Assembly (NCBI RefSeq): GCF_002197645.1
Contig: NZ_CP021874.1
Span: 1,426,001 to 1,490,000 of the forward strand
Direction: 5' to 3'
DNA from: Enterococcus wangshanyuanii
Lineage (GTDB): Bacteria > Bacillota > Bacilli > Lactobacillales > Enterococcaceae
DNA length: 64,000 bases
Part shown: in pieces, positions 19,058-27,883 of the stretch
How the letters are laid out: every line of letters starts with the position of its first letter
Position numbering within the stretch: the stretch's first letter is position 1
The notes under the pieces: model-generated
Databases searched by the model: none
Seen by the model: the letters and a program-made list of their open reading frames with translations, nothing else
Told to the model about the DNA's origin: nothing
Made by a program: the position numbers and the translations under genes

Positions 19058-20542
19058 TTATTCTCTAGTAGGTTTTCCATTAGAATCATACTTCCACTTA
19101 TGTTCATGAGGATACTCAGGATGCCTTTTGGGATTACCGTGATTTGTCATATCAACATCGCGCACAGCTTTTCCTGTTCCATCATAAAATCGTCTTGTAG
19201 TAAGTTCTCCTTTAGAATCTAAAATATCTACACTACTATTAGGTTTACCAAATGGCCCCGGGTTTTTATTGACCTTGGTGTGAGCTTTAGAGGGAGTTAT
19301 GTCTAGTTCCTTACCCAAGTTATTTTTAATAACATTTTTAGCCCCACTGACTTTCTTGTAGCTTGTGTTTCCGGTATTTTTACTTTTATTTAATGTATAA
19401 TTTTTTTCATTTTTACTACCTATTAATGCATCATTCGTTCCACTAGATTTCTTACCAGCTGTCTGCGCATTTCTCACCGCAGCCACTGTCAGACCAACAC
19501 CCCATGCCGCATCCCAAAATCCAGATTCTTTTAGATCATTTACAGTACTTTGTATATGATTCAATCTTTGAAAACCAGGTATATTGACTGTATCGCCACT
19601 GAAATAATCTTTTCCGCTCTTTTGAAATTTGATCACTCGGCGGTCCATTTCTGTCGGACTTAATTCTACCACATCTAAGTTGTATTTTTTGATGAGCTTT
19701 CTTAGATTATCGGACAAATCCTGCTCGCTTACTGGATAACGGTGACCATTTTTTTCAAACATGTATATATCCACACCGCGGTCGGCATCGATAATGTGGA
19801 TGATCGTGCAGCCATCGAGTATTTTTCTATCCTTGACTTCGATGGCTTTTTCACGCTTGGTCCAATTTTGATTGACATTATTGATCCAAGTTCGATCGGT
19901 TAAGGAAAAGCCTTTTTCATTCCAAGCACCTGGACCAACATGTCCTTTTTCACTGACACCCAACGCCTGCATGCCTTTAGCCACTAGCGATCCGGTATCC
20001 TTTATCCCAGTAAAATAACTAGTGGACTGTCCGCAAAAATCAAGGAACTTCTCTAATTTTTCTTGTATCTTTGCTTTTTTCGCTTGATTTCGTGTAATTC
20101 CCGCATCCATACTGGCGATTGCCGCTTCAAAGACTGCACCTAGCAGTTGCTCTTTTTCGTCTGATAGGCTTCTTTTCTGTTGGGCGTAGTTTTCTTTCGA
20201 ACGCTGGAAATCTTGAATCAGCGCGTTGGCTTCATCGATTTGCGCTTGTAATTCTTCGGAATCTAAATCTTCACTACCGCATGTTGAAAGATAGCCTTGC
20301 ACATACCGTTCATTCGCCTGCACAACTGCTTCACTGTGCATGATCGCCGCTTTGCAAAGCGCTGGATAGACAGTGGAAAGGTAGCCTTTGATCGACTCCA
20401 TGCCTGCGCCACTTAGTCCGACTGCTAATTGTATGCCTTGCGTAGCAATTGAAACGGCATCGAGTGCTTGACTGTAGAATTGGCCGAAGGCTTTGATCTC
20501 TTCTGTCTGGGTTTGGACATCACCAATGATCATTTTGACCAT
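19058..20542 (-). CDS. LXG-domain polymorphic toxin (type VII effector)
   Basis: 494 residues from the ATG at 20542 (GGAGG nine bases upstream; the ATG at 20551 is too close). Residues about 1-200 are a helical LXG targeting domain (GDVQTQTEEIKAF, AGMESIKGYLSTVYPAL). A linker rich in Asn/Ser/Lys follows. The last ~70 residues form a separate C-terminal domain with conserved-looking positions: NPGPFGKPNS, RRFYDGTGKA, D-x-D, NHGNPKRHPEYPHEH. The His/Asp-rich pattern suggests a nuclease-like or metal-using toxin, but I cannot name the family. Export needs a T7SSb machine encoded elsewhere. Confidence 0.88.
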   Translation of the reverse strand: MVKMIIGDVQTQTEEIKAFGQFYSQALDAVSIATQGIQLAVGLSGAGMESIKGYLSTVYPALCKAAIMHSEAVVQANERYVQGYLSTCGSEDLDSEELQAQIDEANALIQDFQRSKENYAQQKRSLSDEKEQLLGAVFEAAIASMDAGITRNQAKKAKIQEKLEKFLDFCGQSTSYFTGIKDTGSLVAKGMQALGVSEKGHVGPGAWNEKGFSLTDRTWINNVNQNWTKREKAIEVKDRKILDGCTIIHIIDADRGVDIYMFEKNGHRYPVSEQDLSDNLRKLIKKYNLDVVELSPTEMDRRVIKFQKSGKDYFSGDTVNIPGFQRLNHIQSTVNDLKESGFWDAAWGVGLTVAAVRNAQTAGKKSSGTNDALIGSKNEKNYTLNKSKNTGNTSYKKVSGAKNVIKNNLGKELDITPSKAHTKVNKNPGPFGKPNSSVDILDSKGELTTRRFYDGTGKAVRDVDMTNHGNPKRHPEYPHEHKWKYDSNGKPTRE

Positions 20543-20885
20543 CAACCTCATCCTCCTTTCTCAGCTGTTGCAGCTCTGCTTCGTAAAGAAGGTCGCTTTC
20601 ATCTTCTAGGCGACGGTTTTCTTTGTGTAATGTTTCTTGTCCGTCCATCAGCTCATCAAAGAAGTGGCGTTCGGAAATGCGAGTTTCTTCTGTGAGTTCT
20701 TCAAAAAAGTGACCTTCTTCCTGCCGATGAAAGTAGGTGAGAACTTGGTCGTTATGGTGACGTTCTCTGGCAAATAAATGTTCTGTCTCGCTCATGCTTC
20801 GTTCCAACAACGTGTTGAGCGTACGATTTTCCTCTTGTTTTTCTTCATTTTCTCTGCGTTTTTCTTGTAACTCCTTTTGGGTCAT
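20520..20885 (-). CDS. DUF3958-like LXG targeting partner
   Basis: 121 residues, almost wholly charged coiled coil (KELQEKRRENEEKQEENR). Overlaps the toxin start by 23 bases and follows the DUF3130-type gene by 15 bases. This is the position and type of the DUF3958 partner that, with DUF3130, binds the LXG domain and targets toxins to T7SSb in streptococci. Confidence 0.75.
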   Translation of the reverse strand: MTQKELQEKRRENEEKQEENRTLNTLLERSMSETEHLFARERHHNDQVLTYFHRQEEGHFFEELTEETRISERHFFDELMDGQETLHKENRRLEDESDLLYEAELQQLRKEDEVDGQNDHW

Positions 20886-20900
20886 TCCTTCTCTCCTTTG

Positions 20901-21173
20901 TTACGGAAGTCGTGTAAATAGTTGTTTCGCTTGTTGATCCGCTCGCTTAAATGCGGCGACAGCAGTTTGGATGGAAGCTACATCTCTGTTGAGTAGCTGC
21001 TGGATCGTTGCCGGGTTTTTCTTCAGCTGTTGAAAGGTACTTTCAGCCATGGCGTTGCCGGGAACCGTCGTCCCCAAAGAAAAAGTCACTGTTTTGGAAA
21101 GCGACAAGCAATCATTCGCTAGCCCGATTTGAGTAGCTTGTTTCTGGGCTTCTGCTTCATTTAGATCGATCAT
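20901..21173 (-). CDS. DUF3130/TIGR04197-like WXG100-sized targeting factor
   Basis: 90-residue helical protein (MIDLNEAEAQKQATQIG...), the size of WXG100 proteins and first gene of the LXG unit. Matches the small SACOL2603-like/DUF3130 family that forms a complex with the LXG domain as an export signal. GAGGGGA precedes the ATG. A TATAAT lies at 21249-21254 on the minus strand, about 75 bases upstream. Confidence 0.78.
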   Translation of the reverse strand: MIDLNEAEAQKQATQIGLANDCLSLSKTVTFSLGTTVPGNAMAESTFQQLKKNPATIQQLLNRDVASIQTAVAAFKRADQQAKQLFTRLP

Positions 21174-21326
21174 AAAATCCCCTCATTTCGCTATTTAATA
21201 TTATCTTTTTAGAATAACATACTTCGCATTACGATATCTACAAAATGTATTATAATTCTATTTAAAAATAAACATTAATTATCTTCCTCATGAAGCAATT
21301 GGCAACGTAATTGATTTCATTATAGT

Positions 21327-21495
21327 TCAAGCAAGGAACCGTCGATTTTTGGAAAATTGGGTAATGAGCATTTGTTTCATTTGCGCGCATCGACTAGGGC
21401 AACTCGTCGGTGTCAGAGCAGCTTTCACTGCTGATAAATACACCAAAAAAGCTATTTGCTGTTCACTCTTTCGGCGCGACTGCTTCCTTGCTTGA
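21327..21495. repeat. 169-bp element bounded by 12-bp inverted repeats
   Basis: TCAAGCAAGGAA (21327-21338) and TTCCTTGCTTGA (21484-21495) are perfect inverted copies. The interior is richer in GC than its surroundings and has several CGAC/GTCG and AGCAG/CTGCT complementarities but no gene. It could be a structured RNA or a small mobile relic. Confidence 0.45.
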
Positions 21496-21506
21496 CCGAT
21501 AGAACG

Positions 21507-21542
21507 AAAAAAACACGGTATCAGCTACCCGCTGATACCGTG
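21507..21542 (-). terminator. Minus-strand terminator
   Basis: CACGGTATCAGC (21514-21525) / GCTGATACCGTG (21531-21542), followed on the minus strand by seven T. It would end transcripts coming from the ABC-F gene. Confidence 0.8.
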
Positions 21543-21641
21543 CAAAAGTTCAATAAATAAGCATCGAACTGTTATTTAAAAACGCAATTGAGGTGTAAAA
21601 AAAGCTAGTAATTCACACGAAAATTGAGTAAAATAAATACA

Positions 21642-21744
21642 GTCAATGAAAATTGACTTGGGCAACTTGTACGATCAGCTCTATCTGATTGTATAAGGCT
21701 CTGTAGGTCGACGCCAATCTTCCTGCAGAGTGCCTTTTTATTTT
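21642..21744 (+). ncRNA. Candidate small RNA with three hairpins and terminator
   Basis: Three consecutive hairpins on the plus strand: GTCAAT/ATTGAC with a GAAA loop (21642-21657), TACGATCAG/CTGATTGTA (21670-21693), and GGCTCTGTAGG/CCTGCAGAGTGCC (21697-21734) followed by TTTTTATTTT. The last is a good rho-independent terminator. No ORF precedes it; the nearest plus-strand gene is 3.4 kb upstream. TAAAAT at 21629 may be the -10. The gene would lie antisense to the 3' trailer of the ABC-F transcript. Confidence 0.55.
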
Positions 21745-21916
21745 GCCTAGCAATGCTAGAATTCATTCGTTCTATCTACCTTAATTCTACCCTTAATGAC
21801 AAACCAAAGTCAATGCTTTTTCAACATAATTATCACTTAAAGTAGGTTTTATATTTCGACTATATATGAAGAAATGGCTGAAAATCGAAAAAAATTATTA
21901 AAGGTGTTTGTATCCT

Positions 21917-23455
21917 CTATCCTATCATTTCTTCAATATTGATGATCCGATCAGTGATATCTGCATAGAATTCTTCTTCATGAGAAACAATGATGATCGT
22001 TCCCGGATATTCCTGAATTGCTTCACGCAAGCTTTCCTTTGCAGCTGCATCGATATGGTTCGTTGGCTCATCGAGAAAAATCAGATTGCTAGTATCCATG
22101 GTCAGTTCACATAGTTTGACTTTTGTCTGCTCCCCTCCACTCAATAGGCGCAGCGGCTGATTGACTAGCTTATCCGGCAACCCGCATTTAGCTAAAAAAG
22201 TTCGAATTTCTTTAACTGTCTTCTTAGGAAAACGATCACTTAAATAAGCTAATGGAGTCAAGTAGTCATTTTCCCACGTCAAGTCTTGTGAAAAATAAGC
22301 GATTTTGGTATTTGCAGGATATTGAAATTCGCCACTGAGCGGTTTGATTTTTTCTGTCAGTGTTTTGATCAGCGTTGATTTTCCAATTCCGTTAAAGCCT
22401 TTGATCGCAACCTTTTCACCACTGTGAACAGATAAATCGATTGGAGCCAGTAATGGTTTTTCGTACCCGATCACTAATTGATCTGTGATCAACGCTAAAC
22501 TAGCAACGATCGGCTGATAAGGAAAAGCGATTTGGGGCGTCATTAGGCTGCCTGGTGGTGTCAGTCTTTCCAGACGATCCAATTGCTTTTGGCGACTTTT
22601 AGCCATGGTTGCTCGATTTCCGGCTTTGTATTTCCGAATATACGCTTCTGTTTTTTCTATTTTTGCCTGTTGGGCGTGATATTGTTTCAAGTAGCTTTCT
22701 TTATTCAGCTCTTTTTGAGCAAAGGATTTTTCGACATTTCCGGTATATTTTGTCAGCTTGCCGAATTCAATATCACAAATACAATTTGTTACAGCATTCA
22801 AAAAATGATAATCATGGGAAACTAAAATAAACGTTCCTGTAAAATTGTTCAAATAGCTGATCAGCCACTGGATATGCGTATCATCTAGATAGTTCGTTGG
22901 TTCATCTAACAGTAACATATCTGGTTCTTCTAAAAGCAACTTCGCTAAAATTACCTTTGACCGTTGTCCACCACTCAACTCTTTCATTGGGCGATCCAAA
23001 CCGATGGCTTCGATCCCTAATCCATTCGCCAAATCATTGATGATCGGATCGATTTGATAAAAATCACTTTCATCCAGCTGTGTTTGGAGCGTGCCTGCCC
23101 GCTCTAATAATTTATCTTCGCCAGTCTCACCGTATACTGAATACAGCTCATTGATTTTGGCTTCGATCGCATATAGAGGTTGGTACGCTTGATGTAAAAA
23201 TTCACTGATCGTACTTTCTCCGATCACTTCCATATATTGGTCAAGATACCCTATTTTGAGGTTATTCTGCCAGATAATTGCTCCGTCATCTGCAAGAATT
23301 TCTCCTGTTAATATTTTTATCAGCGTTGATTTCCCTACACCATTTTGCCCAGTCAGTCCTAGATGGTCTCCCTTGTTCACACGCAAAGAGGCATCCTCAT
23401 AAAGTATTTTTTCCCCGAAACGTTGGGTCAGATGTTCGATCGTTAATAAACTCAT
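21917..23455 (-). CDS. ABC-F family ATPase
   Basis: 512 residues from the ATG at 23455 (AAGGA nine bases upstream). Two ABC domains and no membrane segments: Walker A GQNGVGKST and GFNGIGKST, signatures LSGGQ and LSGGEQ, Walker B LLLDEPTNYLDD and FLDEPTNHID, with a basic interdomain linker (KYKAGNRATMAKSRQKQ). ABC-F proteins act on the ribosomal E-site; some protect against antibiotics. The long structured leader with an upstream peptide ORF (see 23753-23833 and 23567-23611) suggests drug-inducible expression, but resistance cannot be proved from sequence. Confidence 0.9.
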   Translation of the reverse strand: MSLLTIEHLTQRFGEKILYEDASLRVNKGDHLGLTGQNGVGKSTLIKILTGEILADDGAIIWQNNLKIGYLDQYMEVIGESTISEFLHQAYQPLYAIEAKINELYSVYGETGEDKLLERAGTLQTQLDESDFYQIDPIINDLANGLGIEAIGLDRPMKELSGGQRSKVILAKLLLEEPDMLLLDEPTNYLDDTHIQWLISYLNNFTGTFILVSHDYHFLNAVTNCICDIEFGKLTKYTGNVEKSFAQKELNKESYLKQYHAQQAKIEKTEAYIRKYKAGNRATMAKSRQKQLDRLERLTPPGSLMTPQIAFPYQPIVASLALITDQLVIGYEKPLLAPIDLSVHSGEKVAIKGFNGIGKSTLIKTLTEKIKPLSGEFQYPANTKIAYFSQDLTWENDYLTPLAYLSDRFPKKTVKEIRTFLAKCGLPDKLVNQPLRLLSGGEQTKVKLCELTMDTSNLIFLDEPTNHIDAAAKESLREAIQEYPGTIIIVSHEEEFYADITDRIINIEEMIG

Positions 23456-23566
23456 GTGTTTCATTCCTTTTCAACTTTTATTTTGTAAATCACGTGACGC
23501 ATCCATTCGTTCAGTCTCTTCTATCGAACATAGGTGCTTCGCACGGTAAGATCTTAGGCAAACAAA

Positions 23567-23611
23567 AAACAAGCGATCAAAAATAAGTCTCCCTTATCTC
23601 ATCCCTTGTTT
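23567..23611 (-). terminator. Candidate attenuator in the ABC-F leader
   Basis: On the minus strand AAACAAG (23605-23611) pairs with CTTGTTT (23567-23573), with an inner stem ATAAG (23593-23597) / CTTAT (23583-23587), then a T-rich tract. A second stem, AGGACAACG/CGTTGTCCT (23623-23649), is just upstream. Position within the leader, 112 bases before the ABC-F start, fits premature termination. Confidence 0.55.
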
Positions 23612-23752
23612 ACAATCAACAAAGGACAACGCACGAAACACGTTGTCCTCTGCTTCTATTAAAAGTCATGGTCATCGTTTCAAATACAACACGAAATAAG
23701 ACTAAGGCTTAGTCTAAACTTGTTCGTATTCTAACGATGAAGATTTCTTCTA

Positions 23753-23833
23753 TTAAGCTCCGCAACAATGCTTCATCACATTCATTTGTTGGGAGCTGCT
23801 TCTTTTGACAAATTTATCTGAAAGAACAAACAT
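23753..23833 (-). CDS. Leader peptide upstream of ABC-F
   Basis: 26-codon ORF, N-terminus MFVLSDKFVKRSSSQQ, C-terminus MKHCCGA, with AAAGGTGAT five bases before its ATG, a much better ribosome site than chance. It lies directly after a promoter and before hairpins and an attenuator. Typical of ribosome-stalling leaders controlling ABC-F or erm genes. Not a known leader that I recognise. Confidence 0.6.
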   Translation of the reverse strand: MFVLSDKFVKRSSSQQMNVMKHCCGA

Positions 23834-23860
23834 TCTTGATCACCTTTCTTTACAAACCAT

Positions 23861-23888
23861 ATTTTAGCATATTCATTTTAAAAAGCAA
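23861..23888 (-). promoter_or_regulatory. Promoter of the ABC-F leader
   Basis: Minus strand TTGCTT (23883-23888), 16-base spacer, TAAAAT (23861-23866). Transcription would start near 23855, giving a ~400-base leader. The stretch 23456-24005 has no other gene. Confidence 0.65.
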
Positions 23889-24005
23889 AATAATCATTCA
23901 TCTATTCTTTTCAATGAAAAAAAAGCTTTAAGTCTTACCGAACAAGCGGCAGGAACAGAAGCCATCCTTTTGGTATTAAACGCTTCTGCCCAGCCTTTTT
24001 TCATT

Positions 24006-25205
24006 TTATTCAGCGCCGCCTAAGTATGATAAAGCATAGCTCACATGAAATTCAGTCGCTAATGCCAAGCCTGCTTCATCGATATCAAATTTTTCATGGT
24101 GGTGTCCATATTGAGTTTCTGGATTATCTAGATTACGTGTACCAACACGTCCATAAACACCAGGTGCTTTGAGTAAGAAGTCGGCAAAATCATCTGCGCC
24201 TAGACTCTTTGTATGATCTGTCACTACATTTTCGATTCCTACGATTTCAGCAGCGACCTTTTGAGCCAACTCCGTTGCTGTATCATCATTGATCAATGGG
24301 CCTGCCGCATCGTGAATTTGAAAAGATGAAATTTTTGTGCGATGTGCTTCTGCAATTTGGTTCGCGATTTCTTCCACACGTTTCAAGACAAATGCACGGG
24401 TTTCATGACTAAAGGCTCTCACGGTTCCTTCAATCGTTGCGTGATTTGCAACAATATTATATCTTGTACCGGCATCTAATACACCGATGCCCACAACGAC
24501 TGGATCTAATGGGCTAACTTCTCTAGCTGCGATTTTTTGTAATTCTACAACGATACTTGCAGCAGATAAAACAGCATCACGACCGACATTTGGTTGCGCC
24601 ACATGGCTGCTCAACCCTTCGACTTCGATTTTAAAGATATCACAGGAAGCATTTGTTGCCCCTTTCGTTGCGACTAATTTACCGACTGGAACACTCGAAT
24701 CTAAATGGATACCGAAAACCTGATCGACATTCTCAACAAATCCTCCCTCCACAAACTGACAAGCACCTGCACCAATTTCTTCTGCCGGCTGAAACGCAAG
24801 CTTGATCGTTCCGGCAAAGTCCTCTTCACGATTCTTTAAAATTTTTGCGGCGCCTAACAATGCTGCTGCATGGCCGTCGTGCCCGCAGGCATGATTTAAG
24901 CCGGGATTTTTAGACTGGTACGGTTTTTCTGTGGCATCTTCCAATTCTAATGCATCGATATCTGCACGCAGGATGATCGTCTTCCCTTGCCCTTTTTTTC
25001 CTTCGATCGTTCCTAATGCGCCTGTCTCCCCCACTGCTTCAAAAGGAATTCCTAACTTGGTCAGTTCTTCTTTGATTCGTTTGATCGTTTCATATTCTTT
25101 TAAACTCGCTTCAGGATATTGATGAAAATGCCGTCTTAAAGCAATGACTTCCTCTGCGTTTTGCTTGATTTCTTCTTGGATCGTTTGTTTTGTTGTGACT
25201 GTCAT
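24006..25205 (-). CDS. M20-family amidohydrolase
   Basis: 399-residue metallopeptidase (N-acyl-amino-acid / hippurate hydrolase-like). Metal motif NHACGHDGHAA near 108-118 with Cys-Gly-His-Asp-Gly-His, EEIGAGA near 141, and HHHEKFD near the end. Last gene of the methionine operon, so it probably frees methionine from N-acyl-methionine taken up by the transporter; this is inference from context. GAGGAGG lies upstream of the ATG. Confidence 0.88.
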   Translation of the reverse strand: MTVTTKQTIQEEIKQNAEEVIALRRHFHQYPEASLKEYETIKRIKEELTKLGIPFEAVGETGALGTIEGKKGQGKTIILRADIDALELEDATEKPYQSKNPGLNHACGHDGHAAALLGAAKILKNREEDFAGTIKLAFQPAEEIGAGACQFVEGGFVENVDQVFGIHLDSSVPVGKLVATKGATNASCDIFKIEVEGLSSHVAQPNVGRDAVLSAASIVVELQKIAAREVSPLDPVVVGIGVLDAGTRYNIVANHATIEGTVRAFSHETRAFVLKRVEEIANQIAEAHRTKISSFQIHDAAGPLINDDTATELAQKVAAEIVGIENVVTDHTKSLGADDFADFLLKAPGVYGRVGTRNLDNPETQYGHHHEKFDIDEAGLALATEFHVSYALSYLGGAE

Positions 25206-25220
25206 AGTGAACTCCTCCTC

Positions 25221-26054
25221 TTATTTTCTTCCGAATGTTTCCCATGCTGGGATACTTGAGCCTTTTGATGTTTCTTCAATTACTTTTTTAGTTTCTTCTT
25301 GTTGGTAAGTGTCGACTACTTTATTGTATGTTTCGTTGTCTTCATCTTCTTTACGGGCAACGATGATATTTACGTATGGTTTTGACGTTTCATCTACTGG
25401 TTCTAAGAAAATGGCATCTTTCGTTGGTACAAAACCAGCATCGACAGCCATACCGCTGTTGATGACAGAGGCATCGATATCTTGAAGTGCTCTCGCTGTC
25501 TGAGAGGCATCTAGTTCAGTGATTTTTAGATTCAGTTTATTTTCTGTGACATCATTGACCGTGGGTGTTTGTTTTTTCACTGGATCTACTTTGATCAAGC
25601 CAGCACTTTGTAAAAGCAGTAAGGCACGTCCGCCATTCGTCGCATCATTTGGAATAGCGATTTCTGCGCCATCTTTCAATTCTTTCACATCTTTGATTTT
25701 TGATGAATAAATGCCAAGCGGTGCGCTGACCGTATTTCCGATCGATACTAAATCTGTTTTATGTTCTTCGTTATAGTTGTCTAAGAAAATTTGGTGCTGG
25801 AACGAATTCAAATCTATCTCTTTTTCGGCTAAGGCTGCATTAGGCTGTGTGTAATCAGAAAACTCGATCAATTGAAGATCGATTCCTTCTTTTTTTAATC
25901 GTTCCTTAACTGATTCTAAGACTTCATTGTTGGCACCTACCACGCCTAATTTTACGACTTCATTTTTTTCACTTTTTGCAGTACCCGAAGAACATCCTGC
26001 CAGGACAACCCCAAGTGTTAATGCTAAACCGATAATTTTTACGAATTTTTTCAT
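25221..26054 (-). CDS. metQ: Methionine-binding lipoprotein (NlpA/MetQ)
   Basis: 277 residues from the ATG at 26054 (GAGGAAAT upstream; a TTG six codons earlier is unlikely). Lipobox LAGC, then the periplasmic-binding-fold features of MetQ (KLGVVGANNEVLE, NDATNGGRALLLLQ). Binds D/L-methionine for the MetNI transporter encoded immediately upstream. Second of two MetQ paralogues in the operon. Confidence 0.92.
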   Translation of the reverse strand: MKKFVKIIGLALTLGVVLAGCSSGTAKSEKNEVVKLGVVGANNEVLESVKERLKKEGIDLQLIEFSDYTQPNAALAEKEIDLNSFQHQIFLDNYNEEHKTDLVSIGNTVSAPLGIYSSKIKDVKELKDGAEIAIPNDATNGGRALLLLQSAGLIKVDPVKKQTPTVNDVTENKLNLKITELDASQTARALQDIDASVINSGMAVDAGFVPTKDAIFLEPVDETSKPYVNIIVARKEDEDNETYNKVVDTYQQEETKKVIEETSKGSSIPAWETFGRK

Positions 26055-26107
26055 GCTATTTCCTCTTTTCAAGTAGTTTTTTTATGTGATTTTATTTAGA
26101 TGAATGA

Positions 26108-26788
26108 TCAATGAGATGTTTTTCGAATCAACGTATTACTGATAAATTGACTGGCAAATACTAAGACCAAAATAATCAATGTCGCTACAAGTGTCACGTC
26201 TGTTTGGAAGCGATTGTATCCTCTAGTTATTGCTAAATTACCTAAACCTCCAGCTCCTATTGCGCCTGCCATCGCAGTTAAACCAATCAAATTGATAATT
26301 GTCACAGAAGAAACACGAATAATACTTGGCAAGCCTTCAATGAGATACACTCTAAAAATGATGCCCAAAGGACTCGTCCCCATCGATTCAGCCGCTTCAA
26401 TTACCCCAGGATCGACTTCAAGCAAAGCATTTTCGATTTGTCTGGCAAAAAATGGAATCACTCCTATCACCAGCGGCACCAAGGCAGCCGTTGTCCCAAT
26501 CGTTGTTCCTGTTAAAAAACGAGTGATCGGCTGAATCAGCGCCAGCATGATGATAAAAGGAATGGATCTACATACGTTAATGATTTTTTCTAAGATACTG
26601 TAAAGAATCGGACTTTTTAGGATACCTTTGGGACCAGTTGCAACTAAAATAACGCCGAGCAACGTTCCTAAAATCCCTGCTATAATTGCTGTCCAGAAAA
26701 CCATATATAAAGTTTCAATGGTACTAGTGATAAATTCTTGTTTTAGGTCGATGACATTTGGAAAATACTGCTGTAAAAAATTCTGCAT
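26108..26788 (-). CDS. metI: Methionine ABC transporter permease
   Basis: 226 residues with five membrane segments and the binding-protein-dependent permease motif EAAESMGTSPLGIIFRV near 134-150. Starts 16 bases after metN. Forms the membrane channel for methionine. Confidence 0.94.
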   Translation of the reverse strand: MQNFLQQYFPNVIDLKQEFITSTIETLYMVFWTAIIAGILGTLLGVILVATGPKGILKSPILYSILEKIINVCRSIPFIIMLALIQPITRFLTGTTIGTTAALVPLVIGVIPFFARQIENALLEVDPGVIEAAESMGTSPLGIIFRVYLIEGLPSIIRVSSVTIINLIGLTAMAGAIGAGGLGNLAITRGYNRFQTDVTLVATLIILVLVFASQFISNTLIRKTSH

Positions 26789-26804
26789 AACTTCTGCTCC
26801 TTCA

Positions 26805-27881
26805 TTATTGTGATACCGCTGGTAATGGTATGACGTTATTTGGTGAACCTGCTTCTTTTAAAATTTTGATTTTTACTTCTTGTTCCCGTAAGAAGTTCAA
26901 AGCCTTTTCCCGTTGCGTTTCTTCTCCCGAAAGAATCACGATCAAATTGCCGATCGGCACATTTTGCAGGATCTCGACATTACCGTAAAGAATATTTGTG
27001 ACCACATGATATTGACTGTAAAGCTGTGCGATCAGCGGCTCACTCGTTTGATCTCCTACATACGAGAATTCTACCAATACTTCATTTCCACCTAATTCCG
27101 TTAAGCTAGGATGCTGAACGATTGTTTCTAATGCTTGGTCGATATGAGTTGCTGTTCGAATGAAGTCCTTCGTCAAGGCTTCTTTTGGCTGACTGAATAC
27201 TGAAACAATGTCGTTTTGTTCGATGACTCGTCCTGCCTCCATCACAGCAACTTTATTACAGATTTCTTTGACCACTTGCATTTCATGAGTGATCAAAACG
27301 ATCGTCAACCCTAATTCTTTATTTAATTTTTTTAGTAAATCAAGAATTTGAATCGTTGTTTTAGGATCAAGTGCACTGGTTGCCTCGTCGCAGAGTAAAA
27401 TCTCAGGATCATTGGCTAGCGCTCTGGCGATTGCAACCCGTTGCTTTTGTCCTCCAGATAACTGGCTGGGGTACGCTTCTTTTTTATCTGATAAACCAAC
27501 TAGGTCAAGCAGCTTGTCGATTTTTTCTTTGCGTTGGATTTTAGTCAATCCAGAATATTTTAAAGAAAAATCAATATTGCCGAAAATCGTCCGCTCCTTC
27601 ATCAAGTTAAAGTGCTGAAAGATCATGCCGATATTTTTACGCTGCGCTCGTAATTCTTTCGGTGAAAAGGTAAGAATATTTTTCCCGTTGATGATTACTT
27701 CTCCTGAGGTTGGCCGCTGCAATAGGTTGATTACCCGAACCAAGGTGCTTTTTCCTGCGCCTGAATATCCGACGATCCCAAAGACATCCTCTTTTTCGAT
27801 TGTCAAAGTGACCTCCTTTACAGCTTCAACAGCTTTTTTCTTTTGATAAAATGTGACATCAATATTTTTTAATTCGATCAT
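26805..27881 (-). CDS. metN: Methionine ABC transporter ATPase
   Basis: 358 residues from the ATG at 27881 (GGAGGAATAAGG upstream). Walker [10 protein letters not shown] near 38-46, signature LSGGQ, Walker [13 protein letters not shown], then a C-terminal ~90-residue NIL regulatory domain that binds methionine in relatives to inhibit transport. It begins 2 bases after the first metQ stop. Confidence 0.95.
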   Translation of the reverse strand: MIELKNIDVTFYQKKKAVEAVKEVTLTIEKEDVFGIVGYSGAGKSTLVRVINLLQRPTSGEVIINGKNILTFSPKELRAQRKNIGMIFQHFNLMKERTIFGNIDFSLKYSGLTKIQRKEKIDKLLDLVGLSDKKEAYPSQLSGGQKQRVAIARALANDPEILLCDEATSALDPKTTIQILDLLKKLNKELGLTIVLITHEMQVVKEICNKVAVMEAGRVIEQNDIVSVFSQPKEALTKDFIRTATHIDQALETIVQHPSLTELGGNEVLVEFSYVGDQTSEPLIAQLYSQYHVVTNILYGNVEILQNVPIGNLIVILSGEETQREKALNFLREQEVKIKILKEAGSPNNVIPLPAVSQ

Positions 27882-27883
27882 CC

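Noticed and set aside
18246..21542. LXG locus as a transposon bounded by similar hairpins
   Set aside because: The two hairpins share only part of their sequence and each acts as a plain minus-strand terminator; no transposase or target duplication was seen.
23623..23649. AGGACAACG/CGTTGTCCT stem as the main ABC-F attenuator
   Set aside because: No T-run follows it on the minus strand; the next hairpin (23567-23611) has one, so this stem is more likely an anti- or anti-anti-terminator element.
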